Below, in pieces: positions 26,546-35,017 of a DNA stretch of 64,000 nucleotides. Every line of letters begins with the position of its first letter. Position 1 is the stretch's first letter. The stretch is from Chloroflexota bacterium (GTDB lineage Bacteria; Chloroflexota; Dehalococcoidia; Dehalococcoidales; UBA2162), in assembly GCA_016190825.1 (NCBI GenBank), contig JACPPV010000009.1, positions 1 through 64,000 of the forward strand. Reading direction: 5' to 3'. Under the pieces are notes generated by a model, which searched no databases, was not told where the DNA came from, and saw only the letters and a program-made list of their open reading frames with translations. The position numbers were made by a program, and so were the translations under genes.

Positions 26546-26917
26546 ATGGCAAGGGTCATACTTCGAGGCAAGCGTAACCGGAGCAAGCTCAAGGCGTGGC
26601 TGATGCTTGAGGGTGTCCAGCAACGATACCCGCAGGCAAACCTGTCTGCCAGCGAGTTGTCGAAGCTGACGGGCGTCAATGGTGATTACCTCTCCGGTCG
26701 TTTGCCATTGTGGGCTGAATGGGGATATGTCCTGCGTCATGTCCGCCTGGGCGATGGTAGGCCGTTCTGTGTCTATCGGCTGAGCGCAAAGGGTATTGAG
26801 ACGTGCGCGGGACTGAGTGCTGATGATCGGGAGCTGATAGTAAAGCTCATTCAAGAGCATCAAAAGAAATCGGGCTGGCGATATGCCGGCGGGAGGTTGA
26901 GCAATGTCAATTGGTGA
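26546..26917 (+). CDS. Predicted winged-helix protein of the element
   Basis: 123 residues: a helical start, then LSASELSKLTGVNGDYLSGR (a likely HTH), LWAEWGYVLRHVRLGDGRPFCVYRLS (wing-like strands) and a charged C-terminal helix. AAGGGGG precedes ATG 26546. It overlaps the next gene by 14 bp. A transcriptional regulator is likely from fold only. Confidence 0.55.
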   Translation: MARVILRGKRNRSKLKAWLMLEGVQQRYPQANLSASELSKLTGVNGDYLSGRLPLWAEWGYVLRHVRLGDGRPFCVYRLSAKGIETCAGLSADDRELIVKLIQEHQKKSGWRYAGGRLSNVNW

Positions 26918-27362
26918 TGCATTTCACAGAGTGGTTAAACGTCCGGCAATAGTCTGGAAACTCAATATTCATACGGGGACAAAGCCGCGTCCTGGGGGCG
27001 TGAGCATGTTAAAAGAGGATGGTGACAAGGTGAGTATGCTTAGTGGTGGTGTACCGGCGGACAAGGTAAAGGCAAAGGTCAAGGCAAAGTCGAAGCAAGA
27101 GCTTGAGGCTGAGAAGCGAAACAAGAGGCGGGCTGTCTCTCGTCCGGGACCGGCGCGGGATATTCTGGTCAAGGTTGACCAGGGCGACCTTGCTGAGGAT
27201 GGTTCTAAGAATAAAGAGGACAAAGGGCGTCCGGCTGTCATGCCTGGGCGGGATAAAATGGTTCAACTTGGCCGGGACAAGGCAGTCGCTGACAAACGTG
27301 AGCGTTTGAGTGACAATAAGACGCCTCGAATGACTGACCGGACGCTTCCTAAGATTCGATAA
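26904..27362 (+). CDS. Hypothetical Lys/Asp-rich protein
   Basis: 152 residues, largely low complexity and strongly charged (runs such as KVKAKVKAKSKQELEAEKRNK). It is probably disordered and may bind nucleic acid. No family recognised. Overlap with the preceding gene supports translation. Confidence 0.45.
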   Translation: MSIGDAFHRVVKRPAIVWKLNIHTGTKPRPGGVSMLKEDGDKVSMLSGGVPADKVKAKVKAKSKQELEAEKRNKRRAVSRPGPARDILVKVDQGDLAEDGSKNKEDKGRPAVMPGRDKMVQLGRDKAVADKRERLSDNKTPRMTDRTLPKIR

Positions 27363-27373
27363 GGTGGTGAGCG

Positions 27374-27547
27374 ATGGTTCAAGCTGAGATTGCTTGTCCC
27401 CTGGGCGGGAAGTCCCCGGCCGCTGACTTCAAGAGGGAGCGGGAGACGTGCCTGAGTTGTCCATTGCCAAAGTGTGTCCATGATACTCCGCAGCAGCCAT
27501 ACCAGAATACTCGCCGGAGCTTTCATGCCACTAAAACAGGCACGTAG
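27374..27547 (+). CDS. Small Cys-rich protein at the element's right end
   Basis: 57 residues, MVQAEIACPLGG, then CLSCPLPKCVH and a short basic tail. The cysteine pattern (C8, C26, C29, C34) resembles the small CxxC...CPLPKC proteins seen in phage-like elements, possibly one metal site. It starts 11 bp after the preceding gene, with GGTGG upstream. Confidence 0.5.
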   Translation: MVQAEIACPLGGKSPAADFKRERETCLSCPLPKCVHDTPQQPYQNTRRSFHATKTGT

Positions 27548-28059
27548 TGAGCCTGTTATGGTCAACTAAAGCCTGTTTCCAACCTCTCCACGCCTGAGAC
27601 AATCATTCCCCCCGGCTCTCGCCGTTGTGAATGGGGGGGGTGGTAATTATTCCCCTTTCGCCGTTTATAATATGCTCTCTACAGGAGCTTTCAGCAAGTC
27701 AGGCTCGTGCCGATGTGGGGGATACTTTTACATCGCTTCCCCCGGCTCACTAAGGGCTTTCAAGTCTTTACACGGAAAGGTGTAGTTATCTTGCTACAAA
27801 TTTGCTACAAATCGGGATGGTAGGGGCTGGTAAGGGTTGGTATTCTACGCACAAACTCGAAAATGGACTACCAAGCGGAAAGTGACGTTTTGTGCGTAAA
27901 GTGACGGGTTGGTAAGCTGCCTTAAGCATCCGGTATGCGCTACCAGTTGGATTTGGAAGAGCATGGCTATTGAAAGCTGTGCCTTTTTGTTTACGCAACG
28001 TGATATAATATGTTCATTAGAGAATGGACAGCATCATATCGTAAAGGAGCCGACCTCCC
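27548..28059. other. Noncoding right end of the element and attR
   Basis: This 512-bp stretch has no convincing gene. It holds G-rich and C-rich blocks near 27610-27645, a second copy of the double TTGCTACAAAT repeat (27791-27813; first copy 20447-20469), the attR repeat (27928-27943) and, beyond the element, a TATAAT box (28004-28009) in front of mntA. Confidence 0.6.
27928..27943 (+). repeat. attR: 16-bp direct repeat of the tRNA-Glu 3' end
   Basis: Exact copy of 20366-20381. Its 3' flank GCTACCAGTTGGATTTGG (27939-27956) is itself repeated with 16 of 18 matches at 28741-28758, suggesting an older insertion boundary after the toxin-antitoxin pair. Confidence 0.85.
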
Positions 28060-28368
28060 GTGGCGAACAAAATAACGCACAGCTTAGAAGACATCGAGGC
28101 TATCTTGAGGCAACACAAGGCACGTCTTCAGACGGAGTTTAATGTTGCGGAGATGGCTATTTTCGGCTCCTATCTTAGGCGGGAACAAACCGCGTCAAGT
28201 GATTTGGACCTTCTTGTTGAATTTTCCGAACCAATTAGCCTGTTCAGCTTCATCCGCCTGCGAAACCTGTTGTGTGAATTGCTCGGCATGAAGGTCGACC
28301 TGGTAATGAAAGATACACTCAAGCGCAGAATCAGGGATAAGGTAGTCCATGAGGCGCAACGAGTGTGA
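28060..28368 (+). CDS. mntA: MNT-type nucleotidyltransferase antitoxin
   Basis: A 102-residue minimal nucleotidyltransferase. The catalytic signature is FGSYLRREQTASSDLDLLVEF (GS...SDxD) near residues 35-53. MntA proteins neutralise HepT toxins, in studied cases by adding AMP to the toxin. The start is GTG 28060 with AAGGAG upstream; a TATAAT lies at 28004-28009. The stop overlaps the HepT GTG start (GTGA). Confidence 0.85.
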   Translation: MANKITHSLEDIEAILRQHKARLQTEFNVAEMAIFGSYLRREQTASSDLDLLVEFSEPISLFSFIRLRNLLCELLGMKVDLVMKDTLKRRIRDKVVHEAQRV

Positions 28369-28721
28369 ACAGGGACGTTCTCCTTTACCTCGATGACATA
28401 CTGGAGGCGATTCGCAAGATAGACAAGTACGCCGATGCTTCTTCGCTGGACGAGTTCTCCAATAACGGAATGGCCATAGATGCTATCGTGCGTAATTTTG
28501 AGGTTATGGGAGAAGCAACCAAGCATATCCCGGAAAGCATTCGACGAAAGTATCCTGCCGTACCATGGAAAATAATGGCAGGTATGCGTGATGTTCTCAT
28601 ACATCAGTATTTTGGAGTGGACATCCCTGCATTGTGGAAGACTATCAAAGAGGACTTGCCTGGCGTCGAGCCGCAAATCGAGGCGTTACTGAAAGACCTC
28701 GATAACCGCGACCGCGCGTGA
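28365..28721 (+). CDS. hepT: HEPN-domain toxin (HepT-like RNase)
   Basis: A 118-residue helical HEPN protein with the ribonuclease motif RX4HXY as RDVLIHQYF near residue 78. GTG start 28365 overlaps the antitoxin stop, the normal arrangement of the MntA/HepT type VII system. Its own stop overlaps the next gene's GTG (GTGA again), linking a third gene to the pair. Confidence 0.85.
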   Translation: MNRDVLLYLDDILEAIRKIDKYADASSLDEFSNNGMAIDAIVRNFEVMGEATKHIPESIRRKYPAVPWKIMAGMRDVLIHQYFGVDIPALWKTIKEDLPGVEPQIEALLKDLDNRDRA

Positions 28722-29524
28722 CCAAGGCAATCCAACCCCCGCTACCAATTGGATTTGACCAGTTAAAGAAGTGCTACAATACCATTATGACCTACTGGAA
28801 CTTGAATCAAATAACGTGCGGTTTTGAAAAAAAGGCTGAAAAGCTGGCCGGTAGCAGTAGCGCTTTGATATTGAAAGGCAAAACGGTTGATAACCAGCCA
28901 TTGTTAACTAAGTTAGATACCATTGTCGCTAACATACCAAATACTGAACGAACAAAACTTAAGAAAAGGTTCTCAGATATAATCCCCGATAGGGCGGTAG
29001 AGTATGTTCGGGAATTTGATGACCAATTCCTAGAAGCCTGCGTGGAGGCTCTGGGATGGGGCTGGTTAAAAGAGAGGTATCCATCACACTATCTGAATTT
29101 CAACCACCCTAAATCACCTGACCTGTTAGTGAAAGATAAAGCAGACCAGGTAATAGCGGCTATGGAATGTAAGAAGATACGAACTTCCGATGAAGACAGG
29201 GATTACTACAAGCATAAGCAAGGGCAAGTGCTAGAAGTGAAGTACGGGCTTACCTCTTCAAACTACGATGAAAATCCTTTTTTGCGAAAACTTGTGGATA
29301 CCTTGTCCAGGGCCGAGGAGCAAATAAGTCATTGTGGCGCACGAAACAAGTTCATTTTTCTGGACTTAACTTTTGACACGCCATTGGAGTTTGCAGTCTT
29401 GAAAGAGCCGACAATTTGCGAGGTCTTGCGTATCGCCTCTGAACTATGTAAGAATGGAATCCGCTTGGTTTCATTCGAACAGTATCAAGTGGAGAAGCCA
29501 ATCACCGGGGGAGGACTGCCTTAA
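28718..29524 (+). CDS. Predicted PD-(D/E)XK nuclease-like protein coupled to MntA/HepT
   Basis: A 268-residue protein without a recognised family. Around residues 133-152 it has SPDLLVKDKADQVIAAMECK, that is PD then a short hydrophobic strand and ExK, the core of restriction-type PD-(D/E)XK nucleases. GTG 28718 overlaps the HepT stop; ATG 28787, preceded by TACAAT, is an alternative start that would shorten it by 23 residues. Linkage to the toxin-antitoxin pair suggests defence. Catalysis is inferred from the motif only. Confidence 0.55.
   Translation: MTKAIQPPLPIGFDQLKKCYNTIMTYWNLNQITCGFEKKAEKLAGSSSALILKGKTVDNQPLLTKLDTIVANIPNTERTKLKKRFSDIIPDRAVEYVREFDDQFLEACVEALGWGWLKERYPSHYLNFNHPKSPDLLVKDKADQVIAAMECKKIRTSDEDRDYYKHKQGQVLEVKYGLTSSNYDENPFLRKLVDTLSRAEEQISHCGARNKFIFLDLTFDTPLEFAVLKEPTICEVLRIASELCKNGIRLVSFEQYQVEKPITGGGLP
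28741..28758 (+). repeat. Degenerate third att-like repeat
   Basis: GCTACCAATTGGATTTGA matches 27939-27956 at 16 of 18 positions and is preceded by ATCC, as at the other att sites. It lies within the first codons of the nuclease-like gene if that starts at 28718. It could mark an older insertion or be coincidence. Confidence 0.35.
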
Positions 29525-29610
29525 CATTTTGCTTCGGCAACCAACAGTCGCTGCACCGCTGAAATCAGTCCCCTTCTTCTCAAACACCAGTCCGGGATGC
29601 TTCAAATGGG

Positions 29611-29700
29611 GTCTACTTAGACAGCAATAAGCCCCTGTTTTGAAGCTAAATCCTTCTGACAGGGGCTTAATTTTTGTGGTTTTGCTAATGAATTGCTAAA
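29611..29700. mobile_element. Remnant of the left end of a second, related element
   Basis: TCTACTTAGACA (compare GCTACTTGGACA after the tRNA) is followed by an exact 40-bp copy of the terminator (29629-29668) and then TTTTGCTAATGAATTGCTAA. The last part aligns with the integrase 3' end (TTTGCTACAAATTTGCTACA). So terminator and integrase tail are both present, but no integrase gene. The gap 29525-29734 has no other content. Confidence 0.6.
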
Positions 29701-29734
29701 AAGAGGCTCTGGCTGAGTCATCTATTCTCAGAGG

Positions 29735-31087
29735 CTAAATTCTGGTAGCGGCCACTTCGGCGTGTGGTTTGGGCGGCCTGATAAGAGCGGCGATGATTGC
29801 AGAAACAGCCAGTAAAACCGCGGCTAAGGTATAGGCACTTATGTAGCTACCGGTTGTGTCATAAGTCCAGCCAAAATAGATGGGAGCGACTATTGATACC
29901 GGCGATGTCAGCACCAGGGCCAGTCCAGCTATAGAACCGTAATACTTGCGCCCAAAGTAGCGCCCTCTCATTGGCGAGGTTACCCCAATCGCCAGTCCAC
30001 TCCCAATTCCATATAGAACAAACCAGACATAAATCATTGGTATGGTCCGAGTGAACAGAAAGACAGCTGTCCCAAGTGACTGCAACATGTAGGAGCCACC
30101 CATGAGGAAGCGCAGATGCTCTTTGCTGACACGGTCGGCGATCCATCCGCCTAACAGCCTGTTTGGGAGCCCAGAGAACTGCATCAACGACAGAATTCCC
30201 GCAGCCAGCAGTGGGTCAATCCCCAAATCAGTGAGGAAGGGAATAGCATGCAAAACGAAGGCTCCTGCAGCGAGCATGTGAGAGGCTTCGGCGACGCTCA
30301 GTAGCCAGAAGGTCGGCGTTTTCATTGCCTGCTTCACGGTAAACTCGAACTCGCCAAGCTGAGCGGCATACTTTACTCCGTGCTCGAGTATCTGGCTTTT
30401 TCCCGCTCCCTCCTCTAACCTGGCGCCATCGGGTAGCAAACCGTACTGTTCCGGCCGGCCACTTTTTACAAAGAACCAGACCAAGGGCAGGCCGACCACC
30501 AACATAACCACCCCACCAATAACGCACGTTATCCGCCAACCCTGAGTAGCGATGAGCCAGGCAACTATGGGCAGTACCACTACACCGGAAAGCCCCTGCA
30601 AACTCATTTGCACGCCCTGAGCAAAACCTCTTTTCTTGACGAACCAATTGGCGATTGCCGTCCGCACCGATAACGTTAGCGCCAGGTTTGATCCTGTCCC
30701 CAGCAAAACCCCCCAGACCAAATAAAAAGACCAGAGCGAATTGACAAAATACATCGCTATCAGGGAGATACCCATGATGGAAATACCAAACATTGTCGGA
30801 AACTTGGCGCCAAATTTGTCACACAGAAAACCGGTGAACCACGCTTCAAAGCCACCTTCAAACCTGGAGATGGCAGTGGGTACCGAGGCGGCAGTGCGGC
30901 TGAAATTCAGTTCGGTAGATATCGGCTTGAAAAGGGCGGAGAATCCGAAAAGGCTGTAGCCAAATCCCCACATCCCCACGATGGAGCTGGCAAAAACCAT
31001 CCACCACCCTGGATATATTTTGGATAACCTTGCTTGTTTGATCGAAGTAACTCTTTTCTTCTGCAAACTAGAAGCTAACAGCACCAC
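29735..31087 (-). CDS. Major facilitator superfamily transporter (OFA-like)
   Basis: A 450-residue inner-membrane carrier with about 12 hydrophobic helices. Loop motifs include LCDKFGAKFPTMFG between helices 2 and 3, and GGWIADRVSKEHLR between helices 8 and 9. The first 28 residues are cytoplasmic and basic. Overall layout recalls the oxalate:formate antiporter/monocarboxylate family. Substrate unknown. It lies alone just outside the integrated island. Confidence 0.8.
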   Translation of the reverse strand: MVLLASSLQKKRVTSIKQARLSKIYPGWWMVFASSIVGMWGFGYSLFGFSALFKPISTELNFSRTAASVPTAISRFEGGFEAWFTGFLCDKFGAKFPTMFGISIMGISLIAMYFVNSLWSFYLVWGVLLGTGSNLALTLSVRTAIANWFVKKRGFAQGVQMSLQGLSGVVVLPIVAWLIATQGWRITCVIGGVVMLVVGLPLVWFFVKSGRPEQYGLLPDGARLEEGAGKSQILEHGVKYAAQLGEFEFTVKQAMKTPTFWLLSVAEASHMLAAGAFVLHAIPFLTDLGIDPLLAAGILSLMQFSGLPNRLLGGWIADRVSKEHLRFLMGGSYMLQSLGTAVFLFTRTIPMIYVWFVLYGIGSGLAIGVTSPMRGRYFGRKYYGSIAGLALVLTSPVSIVAPIYFGWTYDTTGSYISAYTLAAVLLAVSAIIAALIRPPKPHAEVAATRI

Positions 31088-31398
31088 TGGTGAGCGTGTT
31101 CAACTATCAGCCCCTGATATTCTTAACTTGGCACACTCTACACCACCAACGTGGAAAAGTCAAGGACTCGCTCAACGCTAGTTACGCTCGTGAAGAATTG
31201 ACACACAGATTCAAAAAGGTTAGAATATAGCCAGTCGGGTCTTCATGGTTATGAGAGGCAAACCACCTTGCTGAAAAAGTGGAAATACCATAACCAGTAA
31301 GATACCTGCACATCAACATATTCTTGTGGCGCTGATGTCGGCAAACCTGCAAAATCTTGAGTTCTGAAATTCACCGGTGAGGTAACAAAGGAGAAAAT
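31088..31398. other. Intergenic region without a gene
   Basis: 311 bp between divergently transcribed genes. The only clear signal is AGGAG in front of the GTG start of the VWA gene; ATG 31397 opens a 10-codon frame that overlaps this start. No hairpin or repeat stands out. Confidence 0.5.
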
Positions 31399-32589
31399 GT
31401 GGTCACATCTTTTCCCAGTGTCAAGATGACTAAATATCGCTATTCGCAGTGGGATGGCACGCAACGCGTATTTGAATCTGATGCCGATGAGTTGCTGAAT
31501 GAATTAGAGCGCGAATTGATGGCTAATGGCGATCTCGATAAAGCTTTGCAGATGCTGCAGCTTATGAACCCACCAATCCCGGAAGATAGCCAGCTATCTG
31601 AAGAGGCATTGCAAGATAGTCAGCAGCCCCTTCCTGATCTGGAAGCAGCGCGACTGGCCGAAGCAGAAAGATTGCGCGAGATTACCCGTATCCTGGAGGA
31701 GGCCGGTTACATTCGCTTAAAGGATGACGGCACGTGGGAATTGACATCGCGGGGCATGCGGAAGATAGGGCACAAAGTGTTAGCGGAAATGTTTGCTGAT
31801 ATAAAGCTGGACCGGAAAAAGAGTCGAAATGTCAACCTGAAGAGCATTCAAAGAGAGCGAACAGGAGAAACTAGAAAATTTGAGTTCGGCGATGACCTCG
31901 AGTTACATGTGCAAAAAACGCTTATGAATGCTATCGGTCGGCAGGCCGGGACGCGCCCAATAAAATTGGCCGTTGAGGATTTTGAGGTATATTGTGATGA
32001 AGCTGTGCCGCGCTCGGCGACCGTTCTTATGCTGGACCTGAGCCTGTCAATGTCGAGACGAGGCAATTTTCAAGCTGCAAAACGAGTGACTGTCGCCCTA
32101 GATAGTCTCATTCGTAGCCAGTACCCAAGAGACAGCCTTCATGTCATCGGCTTTTCAAACGAGGCGCGTCTGATCAAGAATGATGCGCTTATTTGTATGG
32201 ATTCGGACGAGTTTGAGCCATACACCAATATTCAACAGGGCCTTCGTCTTGCGTACAAAATATTGTCCCAGGAACGAGGCACTAATAAGCAAATCATAAT
32301 GATTACCGATGGCGAACCGACGGCGCATCTTGAAGGTGGCAAGTTCTTTTCGCAGTTTCCGCCGAGCGATCGTACTTTGGAATTGACCCTCAAGGAAGCG
32401 ATAGCTTGCACTCGAAATGGCATTATTATCAATACTTTCATGTTGGAGAGCGGTCGTTTTCTGGGTCATTTTGTCCACCAGATGACGCGTATCAACAAAG
32501 GAAAAATATTTTTGACGAGTGCTGACAACATTGGGCAATACCTATTGGTAGACTACATCTCTAACAAAACAAAGAAGAAGTTTGAGTAA
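31399..32589 (+). CDS. VWA (von Willebrand factor A) domain protein
   Basis: A 396-residue protein. Residues about 1-190 are acidic and helical; about 205-390 form a VWA domain with a complete metal-ion-dependent adhesion site: D213-L-S-L-S, the Thr in PYTNIQQG and the Asp in ITDGEP. GTG 31399 has a good ribosome site (AAGGAG). Bacterial VWA proteins of this type usually partner with a MoxR AAA ATPase, and none is next to it here. No signal peptide, so probably cytoplasmic. Confidence 0.8.
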   Translation: MVTSFPSVKMTKYRYSQWDGTQRVFESDADELLNELERELMANGDLDKALQMLQLMNPPIPEDSQLSEEALQDSQQPLPDLEAARLAEAERLREITRILEEAGYIRLKDDGTWELTSRGMRKIGHKVLAEMFADIKLDRKKSRNVNLKSIQRERTGETRKFEFGDDLELHVQKTLMNAIGRQAGTRPIKLAVEDFEVYCDEAVPRSATVLMLDLSLSMSRRGNFQAAKRVTVALDSLIRSQYPRDSLHVIGFSNEARLIKNDALICMDSDEFEPYTNIQQGLRLAYKILSQERGTNKQIIMITDGEPTAHLEGGKFFSQFPPSDRTLELTLKEAIACTRNGIIINTFMLESGRFLGHFVHQMTRINKGKIFLTSADNIGQYLLVDYISNKTKKKFE

Positions 32590-32627
32590 GTTTATGACCT
32601 TCCGGAGGACTTGTTCAAGCCTCCAAT

Positions 32628-33701
32628 CTATGAGTTAAACGGTAGCCACAGGAACCTGACCAGTATCAAGGAAACAACGCCTGCGAAGATAGCTACTGTC
32701 AATCCTCCCAGGAATGCTTTTAGACCGACCGCTCGAATAGAAGAGATTTTTACCTTCAAACCGACGGCCGCAAAAGACCAGGCCAGCAAAAAAGTAGTAG
32801 CTGGTGTCAGGTAAGTTTGACTCAAAGAAAGCCATATATCCCGGATGGGGAGAGATTCCAGTACGAAATGAGTCAAGCTAAAGATGACGAAGAAGAGAGC
32901 AAACCACGGAACTGTTATTTTAGTATGTCTGGATTCGGTGGTTCTGCTGAAACGATGAAACAAGAACAGACTTATAAACACCATCGGGCCAATCGTGAAT
33001 ATGCGAATAAACTTGGCTGAACTGGCTGTCGAAAGCGCGTGATTCACTTGACTTGCCGCTGCGATTACCTGAGCGGTCTCATGGACTCCGGTTCCAACCC
33101 ACATTCCGTAAGCCAAGTGATTATTGGCGAGCCAATCCGCCAGGAGTCCAGCAAATAGCAGAGGATAAAGAAACATGGCCAAAAGTCCAAAAAGGGTAAT
33201 AACTGCCACTGACAGCCCCATTTGCTCTGCTTTTGCCTTGAGTGCGGGACCAACCGCTGCGATTGCTGAAGCTCCACAAACACTCGTTCCAACCGAAATC
33301 AGCAATGATAAGGCATTATCTAATTTGAGAATATATTTGCAGAAGACGATACCGAATGAAAAAACCAGAGCCATGTTAATTAGCACTATCGCCAGTCCGA
33401 TGCTTCCCATCTTCACCCATACTGAGGCACTGACGGTCAGGCCAAGGAGAGCGATGGACCAGCGGAGTAGCGTAGTCGAAGAAAACTCTACTCCCGGATT
33501 GAACTTACCCTCAGATAACGCCGGTCGAAAAGCGATTATGACAATAGAATAGATGAAAGCCCATAAAAGGGCACTGAATTTGATCCACGCATCTCGCAAG
33601 AACCACCAGGTGATGAAAGCGATTACAGCCAAGGCTAAGGTAACCAAAAGTCCTGGAGCAAGGCAGCTGATTCTATTCGCCCAGCTTTTGTAATTGATCA
33701 T
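32628..33701 (-). CDS. YeiH/UPF0324 family membrane protein (putative sulfate exporter)
   Basis: A 357-residue polytopic membrane protein with about ten helices. It contains the family markers ALLGLTVSASVW, SVGTSVCGASAIAAVGP and MWVGTGVHETAQVIAAA. The family is annotated as putative sulfate exporter, but transport is proven for few members. It is convergent with the VWA gene. Confidence 0.83.
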   Translation of the reverse strand: MINYKSWANRISCLAPGLLVTLALAVIAFITWWFLRDAWIKFSALLWAFIYSIVIIAFRPALSEGKFNPGVEFSSTTLLRWSIALLGLTVSASVWVKMGSIGLAIVLINMALVFSFGIVFCKYILKLDNALSLLISVGTSVCGASAIAAVGPALKAKAEQMGLSVAVITLFGLLAMFLYPLLFAGLLADWLANNHLAYGMWVGTGVHETAQVIAAASQVNHALSTASSAKFIRIFTIGPMVFISLFLFHRFSRTTESRHTKITVPWFALFFVIFSLTHFVLESLPIRDIWLSLSQTYLTPATTFLLAWSFAAVGLKVKISSIRAVGLKAFLGGLTVAIFAGVVSLILVRFLWLPFNS

Positions 33702-34234
33702 TTTATTAACACAAATTCTTAATTTACCATGGACTTTTTCAACTCCTGATCAATCCAGAAAACTCAGTGAATCTCTCGGGCGACACTTGGTATGCTCTTT
33801 GTTTTAACCGTGGCAATTCTTCCATCGGGCACTCGAAACCCGCCTGTTGCGGACGGATAAGATGCCGCTACTTGCGGGTAACCAAAAGATACCTCATCAA
33901 AGCTGTCTCGTCAATAGGTTGAAGCGTTTGCTTACCACCCGGCCCTGCTCGGCGTGCGTTCGGCAGCTCTCTTCCCGCAACCTGATTATCTCGGTGTAGC
34001 GCAGCCTTTCACACTCTACAATCGCGTTTGCCTGGTTCGATGCTGGCATCGTTGGCAAAAGCGTCGTAAGCACGTGTTCAGAGAAGTTTCGAAGCAATAC
34101 TACCCTGCCAAGCAGATCACAAAGGTGGCCCGCAACAATCATACTGCGATGGAATTTTTGCGATATAGCTCGTGGACTGCGTACCTCGCTTAAGAAGCCG
34201 AGTATCAGATGATCTTGACATAGCGGGATTGGTT
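33702..34234. other. 533-bp region without a confident gene
   Basis: A minus-strand frame continues past the corrinoid-activation gene to 33897. Its last 90 or so residues (for example ECERLRYTEIIRLREESCRT) look protein-like, but no good start or ribosome site exists and its N-terminal part is the shadow of the next gene. The plus-strand frame 33954-34193 overlaps it. A decayed or small unknown gene is possible; nothing else was seen. Confidence 0.35.
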
Positions 34235-35017
34235 CTATAGCGCCATCTCGAGGTATTTCTTGACTAAAGCGGCGTCGTAGGGGATGTTTCTGCCAATACA
34301 CGGCTCGGGGCACAATACACATCTCCTAAAGTTACTATCGGCGGGGAAAGCAATCCTGGTACCCGAAAATAACGGCCATAGCATGTATGGCAGAGGGTTT
34401 TTCACAGGCGCTATCAAATAAGGCTCGGTTACCTTTACTCCTATCAATTTGTCCACGTCTCCAAATAGTGAAAAGTGGTCTAAAAATTGTACGACGGGCC
34501 AATGCACAAGTTCTCCCGGCGGATTCAGGCGTTTAATCTCGCCCAGCGCATATTGTTCACACAAATGATCATGAAGATAGTTATTTGCCGAGCCATAAAC
34601 CATACGCTTAATCATGTTTAGACAATGTTGCTCCGTAGCGTCGTTGTCTGAAGCCTGTATGGCATTTATCTCTTGCCCGCAGGTGGAAACGGTCGGAAAT
34701 ACCTCTTCTACTTTGTTAAAGATAAGGACGCCTTTGAGAAGACGATCAGTGAACTTAACACCGTCAACTTCCACCGTGTCTTCACTACTTAGGGTAACAC
34801 GAGCAACCCTATAGAGCGCTTTGGGTCGCGCTAGTGGCAGTACTATATCGATTAACTTCTGGGCGATTTCCTTGTAGCGTTTTTCTTCAATCTGCACTTT
34901 CATGCGCTTGAGTCGTCTTTGTTCATTCGGCGAATTAAGGCGCTCAAGGATTTTATCAACATCCAGGTCTAACGGAATGTTGTCCAGCAATTGTACATCA
35001 TCAAGCATACGACTCAT
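34235..35017 (-). CDS. MetH activation-domain-like protein (corrinoid metabolism)
   Basis: A 260-residue protein resembling the isolated vitamin-B12-dependent methionine synthase activation domain. It has a VRVDG-type strand (VEVDGVKFTDRLLKGVL), STCGQEI, the segment LNPPGELVHWPVVQF and the C-terminal cysteine site CVLCPEPCIGRNIPYD. Stand-alone versions occur in anaerobes with corrinoid methyltransferases and may bind the cofactor or its protein during reductive reactivation. It is divergent from the Fe-S reactivator gene, which supports a shared role. Confidence 0.78.
   Translation of the reverse strand: MSRMLDDVQLLDNIPLDLDVDKILERLNSPNEQRRLKRMKVQIEEKRYKEIAQKLIDIVLPLARPKALYRVARVTLSSEDTVEVDGVKFTDRLLKGVLIFNKVEEVFPTVSTCGQEINAIQASDNDATEQHCLNMIKRMVYGSANNYLHDHLCEQYALGEIKRLNPPGELVHWPVVQFLDHFSLFGDVDKLIGVKVTEPYLIAPVKNPLPYMLWPLFSGTRIAFPADSNFRRCVLCPEPCIGRNIPYDAALVKKYLEMAL

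Larger units (their letters stand above)
20366..27943. mobile_element. Integrated element at tRNA-Glu (integrase, HTH pair, PrimPol-helicase)
   Basis: About 7.6 kb bounded by exact 16-bp att repeats. It holds a tyrosine integrase beside attL, a divergent regulatory region, two excisionase-like HTH proteins, a PrimPol/D5-type replicase, a serine recombinase and several short orphan genes. No capsid, terminase, tail, conjugation or relaxase gene is recognised. It therefore looks like a plasmid-like or satellite-like integrative element rather than a complete phage. Both recombinase genes carry frameshifts, so it may be immobile now. Confidence 0.85.

Noticed and set aside
33897-34322. A 141-residue minus-strand gene after the MetH-like gene
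   Set aside because: The N-terminal third is a shadow of the neighbour, and no start or ribosome site supports the rest; kept only as a low-confidence region.
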